Assembly (NCBI GenBank): GCA_018340805.1
Contig: JACMZG010001914.1
Location: 12,788,110-12,852,109 of the forward strand
Source: Microvelia longipes
Taxonomy: Eukaryota > Arthropoda > Insecta > Hemiptera > Veliidae
Direction: 5' to 3'
Length of the DNA stretch: 64,000 nt
A program made the position numbers and the translations under genes. The notes under the pieces are model-generated. The model was given only the letters and a program-made list of their open reading frames with translations. It was not told the origin of the DNA and made no database searches. Positions 28,654 to 41,807 of this stretch are shown piece after piece; position 1 is the stretch's first letter; each line of letters starts with the position of its first letter.

Positions 28654-31138
28654 TACACACTTTGGCTTTTGGAAATACTATGGAGTTTTGAAAAACATGA
28701 ATAGTTGACACAATATAATTGTGCAAGAGACACCTAAGAAATGTAACAAGCAAAATGCAATGCTACATCTGGGAACTGTTCCATCATTCGACATTTGTCA
28801 TCATTAATGGCTCGACATAATGTCATGTCTCACTCTGTTTCGTTATGTCCTACTCATTAGGGCGCTGAATAAGTTTTTTTGTGTAATCCCCCAAATAGTC
28901 TTGGTATTGCTAAGGAAATTAAGGGCTTAATCACAGCCCTTATCACCAGTCAGTGCTGTCGACTTTAAGAATTTACCATAGCCAGCATAGCTGTCTATTA
29001 TCAAACATATCTTTGTCTTGTAGTTGAATGATTTCAAAACATTAAATCCTGACTTTGTTATAGTTTGTTTATTTGATTCACACAGATAAGAGTATGTGTA
29101 ATTTTTATAAATTAAAAGATGTACTTTAAATTTAAAATTGTATTTACAATTAATTAAAATTTGTCTGCTGGGCAGACTTTATTAAATTTTTAAAAAAGTG
29201 TATTTTTAATCATCTAGTCCTAAAATAGTTATTGTTTGTAATAAGGATAGGAAGAATGATTTACTGCTAAATTTCAAGTTTCCTTGAGGTATGGAGGGTT
29301 GTCCCCAGTGGCTTGTTTATGGATTAAATAAAACACTTTCCCTGGCACTTTTCAATCTTTATTGCAAGTGCACTGGTAAAAACTAGCATATTTAGCGTAA
29401 ATGTTACCTACTTTTTTTTAATATTTTTCAATATTTGATTTATTTTATGGCTTGTTTTTGTTATTAATTTGAATTTTTATACCTGCAATTAACTTATGTG
29501 GTCTTTATTTTAAGAAATAAATAGAAAAAAATTGGGTATGGGGTACCTCGGAACTTTTCCTCACCAGATTGGGTTTCTTTGCTCATCCTCACTACTTTGG
29601 ACTCACTTTACTCCTAATACACGTAATGTATTAATGCGTACAGCAGTACATTAGGTGATTTTCATGACGTCTTTGGACTCAAAGAATTTTTATAGTTTTT
29701 TTTTATGAGTCATTATTGCGGGCTAATTAAGTCATCAAAAATATTTTTGGGATATCACAACAGCATCTAAAGATTGATTTTTGTATCAAGTTTCAAATCT
29801 CTAGAATCAATGCAATGGAAGCTAGAATGATAACAGACACAAATACAGACACACACTCACACACATATACAGACAAGTTTGTAAAAACTATTGAGGAGGT
29901 CTTAAAACACCTGACACCATTCAGGTGAAATCCTGGTTTCAGATTTTTTTATTAACACTATACTTCTTCTATATACCTATGGTATAAATGAAGAAAAGTA
30001 AAAAAGAAAGAATATCAATTATTTTAATGAAACATTTTAATTTTTTGTGATTTTACCATTATTTCATGTGTGTACCATTTAATGATAATATTAATAATTA
30101 ATTGTTAACTAATTTTCATAGTTAACAAATAATAAATGTACAATAATAAATATTATTAATTTATTATTAAATTAATAATAAATAATATTTATATTATTAA
30201 ATATTATAATATATCCAGTGTGGCGTCCACACTGGAAACACCATGGTACAGCTACGTACTAATCAACCAGCTATGAGGTAACTTTACCAACTTGTTTAAA
30301 CCAACTGCTATAAACTCACATAAGTCCAGAAGGAAAAGTTCCTTTACGACTGAGGCTTGTCGAGGGAGATTTCTATCATTTTGGTTCTCAAGTCTTTGCT
30401 GAGATCTGAAATCTTCTATCCCTGCATATTAAATGTGATCTACAACTAGTCTAATACAAACTATTCTTACTAAATAATAAGATAATTTATGCTAGATGGA
30501 CGCTGTGACTTGAAGGAAACAAGATTTTAACTTAATAATGATGAGTTAATAATAATGATAGTATATAATTAATTTATAAAGTAATTAGTATATTTTTTTA
30601 TTTATTTAACATAGTAAAATAAATTAGCAAGTAAAATATAGAAATATAAAGACAGAGTAGTCGGAGGTGGAGTGGTGGAAGGAAGACTCAGGGTTGGTTA
30701 AATAGACAAATCTATCGTACCATCTCCGCTTTGATTTCCCATTTAACCAAGAAATTATCAATCTTGATTTTTGACTATCTATGTGATATGTTGCTTCTTA
30801 CACTACCTATGAATGGAAGTAGTATTTACAGTGGGAGTTGATGAGACTGTAATGAGAACTTCCAACACAAATGATAGATAAGGTATTTTTGGAATAAGCA
30901 AACAAACATTTTTATATAAAAAAAAATTATTTACAAATTTTATTAGTTCATTTTCTTTAATTTAAGTTTAGGAGTTACAATAGTTACTTCAAGTTCTCTA
31001 GTTCTTCTAGCTGTTAATTGGCGAAGAAATTTTATTATGTTTATTTGCAACTTAAAGCAAAGCTGTAAGGTTGGACTTTGGAATGAAAGGGCGATCAAAA
31101 CCGATTTTTAAATAGGGAAACAAAGTTTTTTTTTACGT
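28654..31138. other. Intergenic ADPRS to LINE
   Basis: AT-rich spacer. The stretch 29560-29990 is a dispersed repeat (family R2). An AT-only stretch of TTA/ATT runs lies at 30085-30215, followed by a small perfect palindrome CCAGTGTGG-CGT-CCACACTGG near 30217. No exon recognised. Confidence 0.5.
29560..29990 (+). repeat. Dispersed repeat family R2, copy 1
   Basis: Contains GCTCATCCTCAC, TTGGACTCAC, GAGTCATTATTGCG, ATGATAACAGACAC and CTATATACCTATGGTATA. The same blocks occur in the same order at 36380-37440 and inverted at about 56930-57140. It contains no ORF. Confidence 0.65.
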
Positions 31139-31151
31139 TTTATTGAAATGC
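31139..31151 (+). repeat. LINE target-site duplication, left copy
   Basis: TTTATTGAAATGC occurs here and again at 34568-34580, directly flanking the LINE. The exact edge on the right blurs into the (ATT)n tail. Confidence 0.85.
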
Positions 31152-34100
31152 TACTCAGGAATTGGGGGTTCGGAGGCGTGGTCTAGCCACCATATATTAT
31201 CATCACAAGCTGTAAAAGAGAAAAGTAAAGGTCGCGCCAGTGGTGGTTTGGCTATTCTTTTGAGTCCTCAATTCAGGTACAAGATAATAGATAAAAATGA
31301 ATTATGGATTATAACTGAAGTCGAGACTAACTCGTCTTTTAATTTCATTTTATGTAATTTGTATTTTAAACCTAAATTACAACTTGAATTTATAGCTGAT
31401 ATCTTTCATACTACATTAATGAATGCAATTAACGAGCATCAAGAGAAACTGTTTATATTAGGAGGTGATTTTAATGCACGAGTTGGGGGCTTGATTTAGA
31501 AATTGCTAATAGGGATATTAGAGGTAATTTATTCACTTATAGAAATTATTTGGACACTAAATCAGACAAGAGAGGAGAGATGTGTGATCTTCTTGAAGGC
31601 CTAGGATTTATTTTAGTCAATGGTAGGGCGATATCTGATCGACCCGGAAATTTTACATGCTTTAATAATAATGGTACAAGCACTGTGGATTTGATATGGT
31701 GTAGAACTCCTAATATTTTCAATATACATGATCTTAAAGTACATGATTTTCCATTCGGATCTGATCATTTCCCTATCTCTCTGTCTCTTTTTACTCCAGT
31801 ACACTCAAATGCTCGTAAAACCACCCAACAACGTTGTGTTGTAAAATTTGATAGGTTTAAATGGGAAGATAGGTTAGCTTCGATCTATAAAAATCACTTG
31901 GCAAGCTCGTTAGAAAATGCTACTTTCGATATGGAAAATTCCTCTGTTAGTGATATTAATACTTTCTTTATTGACACTGTAAAGCAAACCGCTGAAGCTT
32001 TAGGTATGAAGCAGACAATCCAGTATTCTTACACACTTCAGTCACTAAAGATATTATAAAAAAACAAAACAAGCCTTGGTTTGATCAAGAATGTGACGCG
32101 TGTAAGAAAGAAGCTCGGCGCTCTGCTCGAAAGTGTAAAAAGAAAAATTCAAAGAACCATTTAAATCTCAATTTACAAATAAATTAAAAATATATAAAAA
32201 AACAATAAAGATAAAGAAGTCTATTTACAAAGCAGATATTATTAATAAATTATCAGATACAAAAAACAGTAAACAGTTCTGGAATACCATCAATAAGTTT
32301 AAAAATAAACAAAATAATAGTACGTCTGAGATTAAGATTAATGAGTGTGAAACTTTTTATAGGGATTTGTATACAACTGATAACGAACCACAACAAATAG
32401 TAAGAAATAATATAGAAAACATTATCGACCTCGACCTTGACAAGGACATAACTATGACGGAAGTATTAGATGCCATTCATAAAATGAAAAAGGGCTCGGC
32501 CCCGGCTCAGATTTAATTAATAATGATTTTTACAGACAACTACCCGATGTAGGAGTCCAGTTTATAACTCAATATTTTAATAAAATTATGCATTCTGAAC
32601 AGATACCTGAAGACTGGTCTACTATTATCACAAAACTTTTACATAAAAAGGAGACAAAACAGACTTAATAATTATAGAGGCATATCTTTGGTAAATTCTA
32701 TTGCTAAGCTATTTACGTCCATCATAAACAACAGATTGTCAATTTGGGCAAACAAATAAAATTTCCTGAGAGCCAAAATGGTTTTAGAAGTGGTCGAGGT
32801 TGCGTAGACAATATTTTTATTTTGAACACAATTATACAAAACCATATAAGATTACCTAGAAGAAAAGTAATAGCTGCCTTCATAGACTTCAAAAAAGCTT
32901 TCGATAGTTTAATTCATGTTATATTATTTACCAAATTAACTAATCTCAGAATCAGCTCTAAAATAATAAGACTTATAAAAAATATTTACTTAAGAGCCAA
33001 AACTAGAATAAAACTTAATAACGATTTATCTGCTGAATACAAATTTTGAAAGGGCTTTTACAGGGCGAAATTTTATCGCCCCTGATTTTTAATTTTTTTA
33101 TTAGTGATATTGAAACCTTCTTTATTGAAAGAGGGTTTGAAGGACTTAGTCTAGATGAATTGACTTCCATATTAATCTTGGCTTATGCCGACGATTTTAC
33201 TATTTTAACAGACTCTATCGTTAAATTAAACAGAGCTCTTCAAATTTTACATGAATATTGCCTTATTAACGGACTGACTGTTAATACAAGTAAAACCAAA
33301 GTTATGATTTTTTCAAAAGGAAGACTTTCCCAAAATCGGCCAAAATGTTACTACAACGGGAAGTTTTAGAAGAAGTAAGTTACTTTAATTATTTAGGGGT
33401 TTGGTTCAGTAAAAGAGGGGTATTTGAAGAAGCTGCTAATCAAGCTTTAAGTAGATGTAGATCCGCTTCCGGTGTAGTTAGAGAAACGTTAGCGAGAGCT
33501 TCGAATAATTCTTACACAGCGGTTTGTCAGATATATAACGCATGTGTTATCAGCACTTTATTGTATGCTTCACCAGTTTGGTCTCTAAGATATTTAGATC
33601 AGCTCGAATCTGGACAAAGTTATTTTTTTAAAAACTATTTCTCTCTTCAGTTTAGTACTCCCCATTATATTGTTAGAAAAGAATTTCACTTAGATCATGT
33701 TGCAATAAAAATACTTAAACAATTAATAAACTTTATAAACCATATTCATGAATTAGACGATTCTACTTTAGTTAAAAATGTTTCAAGCGCCTAGCGTTTT
33801 TGGATTCTGTACCTCTCTAATTCGATCAGATTAAATTGGTTCTCACAAGTAAACAGTTTAGCTGAGATAGACAACGTAAATTCAAATATATTAACTATGC
33901 CTATCACTAAAGAGACCAGGAAAAGACTAATTACTCTCTACGCTACTAAATTACAACAACAGGACTTTGACAGAATACAGGACTCTAGTTATACTTCCAT
34001 CTACCGCATACTGAATAGTTTTCACCATATAGACACAAGTTACTTAAATCCAGATACTCAGCTAACTTATTCCCATCAGAAACTACTTGCTCAAATACGT

Positions 34101-34567
34101 ACTGGTTGGAGTGGTTGTATTAAAGTAACTATCAGAGGAATTTTACATAAAATTAAAACTAAAGAACTTTGCACAGTCTGCAATATGCAAGAAAATGAGA
34201 ATTTAGCTCATATTATGCTAAGATGTCCTATTTACAAACCTCAAAGAGAAGCTTTCCTACCCATCAATATAATAAGTAGCCAATGCTCAGATGATACTAA
34301 TATAGCGTCAATTATAGGCATCCTGTCAAAGAAAGAGGCCTCTTCTATTTATTATTTCTTTCTTAACGTTTTAAAAATAAGGTCATTTATTTTAAATTTA
34401 TAATTTCGCCCTTTAACTTAAGTTTTAACTTTTTATTTTTTCTAACTTTTCAAGATGTGAACATTTAATTTAATTTTTTTTATTATGTACTATTTAATTG
34501 TGAACCATTTGTATGAAGTTTATATACTTTAAAAACAAATAAATTTATATTATTATTATTATTATTA
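31152..34567 (+). mobile_element. 5'-truncated non-LTR retrotransposon (LINE), endonuclease plus reverse transcriptase
   Basis: An APE-type endonuclease lies across two frames: GGDFNARVG near 31470, then GTSTVDLIWC and SDHFPI near 31690-31775. It is followed by PWFDQEC (about 32075) and a reverse transcriptase with NYRGISLVNS, QNGFRSGRGCVDN, FIDFKKAFDS and the catalytic YADD (about 33186). A C-terminal CX2C..H..C knuckle lies near 34170-34230. Frameshifts near 31495, 32160, 32510, 32665, 32750, 33045 and 33360 make it dead. The 5' end falls inside the endonuclease domain and ORF1 is absent, as expected for 5' truncation. The 3' end is an (ATT)n tail. I do not assign the clade. Confidence 0.93.
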
Positions 34568-34580
34568 TTTATTGAAATGC
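34568..34580 (+). repeat. LINE target-site duplication, right copy
   Basis: TTTATTGAAATGC follows the (ATT)n tail. The sequences diverge immediately beyond it (ATCCTTAA here versus TACTCAGG on the left). Confidence 0.85.
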
Positions 34581-34713
34581 ATCCTTAATTATGAATGTTC
34601 AAGTTATTTATTATGAAATAATAAGATATGAACCCCAGATTATGGTGGTATCAAAGGTTAAAATACTAACTCAACCTCAACCACGAAGGCAACTGAAAAG
34701 AAGTTAATAATAC

Positions 34714-34719
34714 TTTATT
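34714..34719 (-). terminator. Possible polyadenylation signal of SLC17-like gene A
   Basis: TTTATT on the plus strand reads AATAAA on the minus strand, 107 bases past the stop. Another hexamer at 34814-34819 lies only seven bases past the stop. Confidence 0.35.
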
Positions 34720-34825
34720 TTTATTATTTTATAAAATTTACAAAAATTAAGCTGCTAAAAGTGCACTGTTTAGGTGCTGATTAGCAATTTATATATTAGG
34801 TTCTAAAAGTGTTTTTATTTTAATA

Positions 34826-37027
34826 TCAACAATCATTTTCTTTATTATTGTATTCTTCACCGTAAACATTAATGGGTTTGAGTTCCGTCACTTTATCAGC
34901 TGTTGCGTCAAAACTAACATGATTATGAAGTTTTGGTCTAACTCTTGGATGATTCCATTCTTGCATGGTAGCAGATCCAAGAGCGAGGTACGATATTAAA
35001 CCTATGATGTAGGAAAATCCAAGCATCCAGAATATCCTCTGCCATTGTTTGAATGTTTGCTATAACAAATAATTATTTTTGGTATTACAACTTAAATTTC
35101 ACACTTTCACTTATAAAGTTATTTTGGGTGTATTTTTGGTTAGAGTATGATAAGGGACCCACCCGCAAAATCAAAACAAATAATTTTCCCTACTTTTTTT
35201 TACATTATTTTAAACATAAAATAAATAAATACATCCATTCTCGGGTATGTAGAAAGGCTTTGGGGCTTTGAGTAGGGCACATATAAGAGAGATTAAGGCA
35301 ATAATGTATCCAATAACAAGGTTTTACTTTAAATGAAGTGTGGACTCCTTATCATACTATTTACAATGGGGTAAGAGTATTATAAGGGACCCACCCTAGA
35401 AGAATACAATACATCTATTCTCAGGTTTGTAGAAAGGCTTTGGGGCTTTGAGTAGGGCATGTATAAGGGAGATTAGGGGACTAATGTATCAAATAAGTAG
35501 TTTTAATTTAAATGAAGGGTGGTTCCCTTATCATACCATCTACAATGGGGTATGATAATTATAAGGGACCCTAGAAGAATACAATACATCTATTCTTGGG
35601 TTTGTAGAAAGGCTTTGGGACTTTGAGTAGGGCATATATAAGGGAGATTAGGGCAATAATATATCGAATAACCCTTCATTTTACTTGAAATGAAGGGTGG
35701 GTCCCTTATCATACTACCTACAATGGGGTATGATTGTAGGTATGATGTATTGGTTTCAACTTCCTTATATATACACTACTAAAAGCATCAAAGTCTTTCT
35801 TCCAACCCAATAAAGGCTATATGATATTCTTCTAGAGTGGGTCACTTATAATACTCTTACCCCATTGTATATAGTATGATAAGGGCTGTGCTATGAAAGG
35901 GAAAAGCTTCAAAGCTTTTCTACAAACCCGAGAATGAATGTTTTTATTTATTTTGTTAATTTGTTGGGAAATTTATCTGTTTTGATTTTGTAGATGGGTC
36001 CCTTATCATACTCTAACCATTTTAAATTTTTAACATTAACCGCTGTAAAATATGGTTAATACATTAAATATGGTTAATACATTAAAATAAATAGTCAGGG
36101 AATCAAGTTAAAAAGTCAGGTATGGGGTTCACCTATCCAGTCACTGACTACAGTCGATCCTGCTTAACTTTCATGATATTCTTGTGGTATTGAAATGAAT
36201 CTTGGTGCGCTTATTTATTACATGAGGGTATACACTTGTTCTTAATTTTTAAACTAAATTGGAATATGTTACAATTTTTAAAGATGTACACAAGTCATTC
36301 ATTGGAAATTGAACTAATGCTGATAATGAGATGAAACAGCACATATTTTATTTTATGGCTACATGCGACTCAAATCTCAACTCTATCGCAACTTCGGACA
36401 CGCTTTACTTGTCCTCGGAATATAAAAATCACCAAATTTATTTTGCAACACGTCTTTGGACTTAATTCACTTGTCCTCAGATAGTTAATTAATAAGTTTC
36501 ATTTCCAGCAAGTTACCCATCCAGGCACTCAGCTTGCTTGATGGTGCTTAACTTTTATGATCCAACATAATCCGTAGATAAATTTTAATTCAACGGAATT
36601 ATTTTTTGATTATATACATTTTTTTTAAAACATACCAGTCATTCAATTGAATGATCTAACTGAACTAATGCTAATATTGAGATGAAACTTGGGACATTGA
36701 TTTTTCTTATGTATGTCTACATGCATGCTAAATTTCAAATTGATCGAAATATTTTTTTAAAAATATGCTGAGTCATTATTGCTTGCAGTGGCATAGCCAG
36801 GGGGGGGGGCTAAGGGGGCTTCAGTCCCCCCCTCGAAATTTTTACATAACCTAAACCCGCAATAAATATGTGAAAAAAATAAAACCTATAAAAAATATAT
36901 AAAAATAATAAATTACATAACATATATTTTTTAACTGTAAACTTATAATATAAATATCATAATATATAAAAAAATATACAATGAATTGAAAGATAAAAAT
37001 AATTTGAAAACATTGAACAATATACAA

Positions 37028-37126
<99 letters not shown>

Positions 37127-40100
37127 CATATACAATTTTTAACATTCAGCCCCTCCCGAAATTAAATCCTGGCTACGCCACTGTGCTTGTTAAAGACGTC
37201 ATAAAAACTTATTTTCCCCAAACCGTAACTAGATCAAATGATTTATTTTTGTACAAAGTTTTAACTCTCAAGCAAAACAGTCTAGGAGCTTAGATGATAA
37301 CAGACACTCACTTACAGACAGACAACTTTGTGAAAACCACTCAGAAAGTCTTAAAAACACCAAAAACTGATAAGTCAGGTGTAAACTCGGGTTTGGATTT
37401 TTTTGCAAACACAATACTTTTTCTATAATATAAATTGAGGAAACGTAAAAATGATATTTACCGCTTCTGATGTAATGTGTCCCACAAAGTATGCAGACAA
37501 AGAAGATGATATTGAGCCAAGCATGTTGGCCAGACCAAATATAGTTCCTAAAAAATATTCATTAGTTATATTTTAATAGTTATTTATAGTCACACACTAT
37601 GTAAAAGTAAGCATAAATAGGCATAATTCCCTAAGCAATGAAATTTATTCCGTAGGGGAAAGCCGTGAAAACCATGAAAGTTAAGTCTTGAGGAGAAACC
37701 AAGGGGTTTTAATCTTGGTTATCAAAGCTTAGCCGAGATAATCATGAATTTGATTCCTTAGGAAAAGCCGAGGGAATTTATTATATCTTTGGGATTTATA
37801 ATATTTTACTGTCCTGGGTATTAAAAGATTTTACCTTCAGAAGGGGAAAAACATAAACATAGAAAGAATTATAGCATTGAAACTTGATTTGAAATTGATT
37901 AAATATAATATTTCATTACATGAAAACTTAATTTTTAGAGGTTTCCTTGTATATCCACAATATTCTCATCAAGTATCCCTTATTTTTACAAACTTTGGTT
38001 TCTTTTAAATAAGCTTCAGAGTGAACAAAAGAAATGAATATACCTGAAAAATTAGGTGCAATATCAAGACCTCCACATAAGTGACCTCCAGTTACTCCTC
38101 CGTTAAGTGTTAATGATAAACTGATATTGAATATGGACCAAGCTATCATATAGCCAGTATGAGCTTGAACAAACATCAGAATAGCTGGCACTCCGCAAGC
38201 TGAAAAAGTTTTCAAATTGAACAAAGCTCCAACTACTTGTATGAAAACTTGAAATGAAAAATTAATTAAATGACTAATATTTGAAAAAAATAATGACTGG
38301 TATTTTGTTAACTGATATTATTTTAGAGAATTAAAAAAATGCTTCTGAGGCTGTTTCCAGCATAGTGGGATTTTAACCAGCTTTTTATAAGTTTTAGAAG
38401 ACACTGATCAATAATATATAGGTTCTTAAAAGGGAAGCAGCCCTTGCTGGGAAGGGCTGAAGTTCCTTGTTATTATCAATGTTTATAGTTTGTATACTCT
38501 GTTAATAGTTAGAATTTAATGTAATAGACTCAAGGAAAATTATGCATCCAAAAGGGAAAATTCATGTTAGTCACAGTTCAGTTTTTTCACTAATTGTCCC
38601 CTCATAGAAATTGAAATATTCCGCCCCCGCCCCGCTATTATTAATCGGGGAGGGGCCCATGAACGCTGTTCATTGTGGGGGTGGGTACATACCTAGGAAA
38701 TTAATATAGCGTTACCGAGCCAATGAACAAAGATAATAAGCACAAAGAAAAAAGCCTCTCCACAAAAGTCACTATTTCACAATGGTGAAAATTGGGTAAC
38801 TTCTGTATGTCTATCATCTTTTGCTACTCCCTAATAAGAAAAATTAAATATGGATGTTGAAAATATTAAATAAATCTCTTTAATATCGTAGCAATTATTT
38901 TTTATTTTTTCCTAAATTTCTAAATTGCTTTTTTACGTCTCATCGCCCCCTTCATCCTCCTCTCCCCTACATCTCATCGCCAACAGGCGGGCGATATCGC
39001 CCACGTTAAGAACAAATGAACTAGACTAAGAAATGCCTCTTGAACTAGTTTTAAGAGACAAAACTACACCCGCAGCTCTAACTACATCAGCAGTTACACC
39101 CTTCACTGTCAGAATCCTTACGGTAGAAACTTCATTAATGGAGAACTTTAACTCTGAAAACACTCTACCCAGCAACTTCTTACGCCCCTTTTTATTATTC
39201 CCTTCTACAAAGAAAATCCAGGAGTCTGATTTGCTCAAGTTGAAGCCTTATGGCTGGCTAGCCACAGGTGTTTTTTCCGACCAAGCTAGACCCCATAAAA
39301 CTAAGCAGCAGGGATCTGTAGACCTTCTCGTAGTGAATGTGCCAGTCCCCTGCACATAGTGCCAAAAACAAAACACATTAAGGAGAGTGGTGGCCTTACA
39401 GTGACTGTAGACGTCCTAATGATGCGACTTTCCCAGACAAATACTATCTGCCACATATCCAGATCTTTGCTCAACTGCTAGATGGGAAAAAGGTATTTTC
39501 TACTATTAATCTGATCAAAGCTTATCAACGAATTCCCATGGCGAAAGAGGATATTGCAACTACTGCTATAACTACACCTTTTGGGCTGTTCGCATTCCCT
39601 TTTATAAGCTTAGGTTTGTTCAACGCAAGCCTAAACCACGAGGTTATAAAGGGTCTAGACTTTTGCTACGTTTACTTATTGTGTTAGTAGCATCAGTAGA
39701 CGAGAAAGAGCACCTCAAACATTTAAAGTATGGTATCGTGTTAAACCTTGCAAAAAGCAATTTGGGTAAAAATTAATGACCATTTTTAGGTCATATACTC
39801 TCAGTAGGCAGACTCCAGCCAATACCCAAGAATGTTCAAGCTTTTGTTAATTTAAAAACAAAACTTCAATGATCAAAGAACTTGACGGTTTTTTGTTATG
39901 CATAGTTTTTACCGTCGTTTTTTTCGAAATTCAAATCCCTCTATTAAATAATTGCATTATTTAATAGAGGAAGCAAAAAGCGTGACTGGAAACCTATTTG
40001 GACAGCTGACAAAAGTGCTGCTTTTGAAACGTGTTAAGACGAGCTGCTAAAGTAACGTTATTTGTTTATCCAGGGGCCCAGCTTTCATTAGCAGTGGGTG

Positions 40101-41720
40101 CTTCTAACCTAGCAATAGGCGGTGCTGTTGTAGTGTAGCAAAAAGTTGGCCAAATCACCAGCCCCTAGCTTTTTTTACTAGACGTTACAGCGAGCCATTT
40201 GGTTAACACTTCTAGTATGTATAATCACTGTATAGGTAGGTATTTGAGTATAGCTAGTGAGAGAGGTGGGGAGTAATATTCTCGAGTCTCCAGCAACCAA
40301 TGATCGAGAAGGGCTCGTCTCTATACGATATTATTTCATATCATAATAATATCAATGTCAATCAAACATCAAATTAGTGTTTTGAAAATACTTAACAACC
40401 TACACTTACTTTTTCAAAATATTTTGATTTTGCTATTATTCAGTAATTATGTAGTTTTATAATTGCCGCAAAAAAGAAGATTTTTTCGTTTAAAACATTT
40501 AAAAAAGAAATAACACAATTCAAAAGCCTAACCAAGGAGAAAAAATAAATTTGCGTTTAAACTTTCTTATGCAGATAATAACTGAGAAACTCATGAACAA
40601 CAAAACAACAAAAATGAAGACACAACAACAAGACATTTCTTTTACTGAATCAAAGTAAAATAATAGGGATAGAAGTCATCAGACATCAAGTTATCTCTTC
40701 ATTCCTTGATTCAATGTAAAATAATTGAAATAGAAGATAAAAGTCATTAGAAATCGAACCAAAATGTAATATGAAGCAATGTATAATTTAAAATAAAATA
40801 GAATCATACACAGAGAGAAGAAAACAATTGATTTCAGTTCTATACAATTAAATTACTTTAAATTTATTAACTATATACATAAAGATACAAAAAATACATT
40901 TACAAAATACATTACATTTACATCATTTACAATGATTTTTTCGACTTTTTGGTCACTTAGAGTGGTCGTGTTTAAAAGAAACTTTTAGACACAGTATTAT
41001 CATAGGTATAACAATTCATCAAAGTTAGCAAGAATTAGATAAAGGCGGGTGCCTCTGTCGGTAAAGGACTTCTAAGAAATGTTTTGGCTGCGGCTTCTTT
41101 TGTTATCGCATGTTTAAAGTATTATCAATTTCTAAAAATTAATATCTGTTTAAGCAAATTTGTTATTTGCTTATAATAACTTTTTTACATAAATCTTGGT
41201 AATTTTTTGGATTGTTAATAAAAGAAAATTTGGCGACCCACAAAATTTCGTTCGCGACCCAATCTGGGTCGCGACCCAAGGGTTGGGAAGGGCTGATGTA
41301 GTGCATATGATAAAGAGTTGTTTTCTGTAAATGCAGCATTTTAAAATTCTGCAGTGGAAATAAAAACATGTATTATTAAATCTGACCATAAACTTCCATC
41401 AACAGAAATCGGACTAGGCTTCGCCCAGACAAGCGAGACAGTTGGATTATAGCCTCATTCACTACCGACATAAACAAAACAAAACGACATAGTCGAGATA
41501 AAAGAAAAAAAGAACATTTGCGCAGACACTTTTTCCTGATTTTAAACAACTGAATTTCCTTAGGCGGTGGATTATGAGGCTTTAGCTAAAGCACAGGTAT
41601 TAGATAATTCACTTCAATCGCTTTTAAAATCATCAACGTCATTAGAACCATGGCTATTACTTTACCAAATTCAAAAATAAAAATTATTTTTTATTTAAAA
41701 AAGAAATATTGTTTCTAATC

Positions 41721-41807
<87 letters not shown>

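Noticed and set aside
39033..39359. 108-codon ORF just upstream of the Gypsy relic
   Set aside because: Could be a Gypsy remnant but shows no recognisable gag, protease or RT motif; left unannotated.
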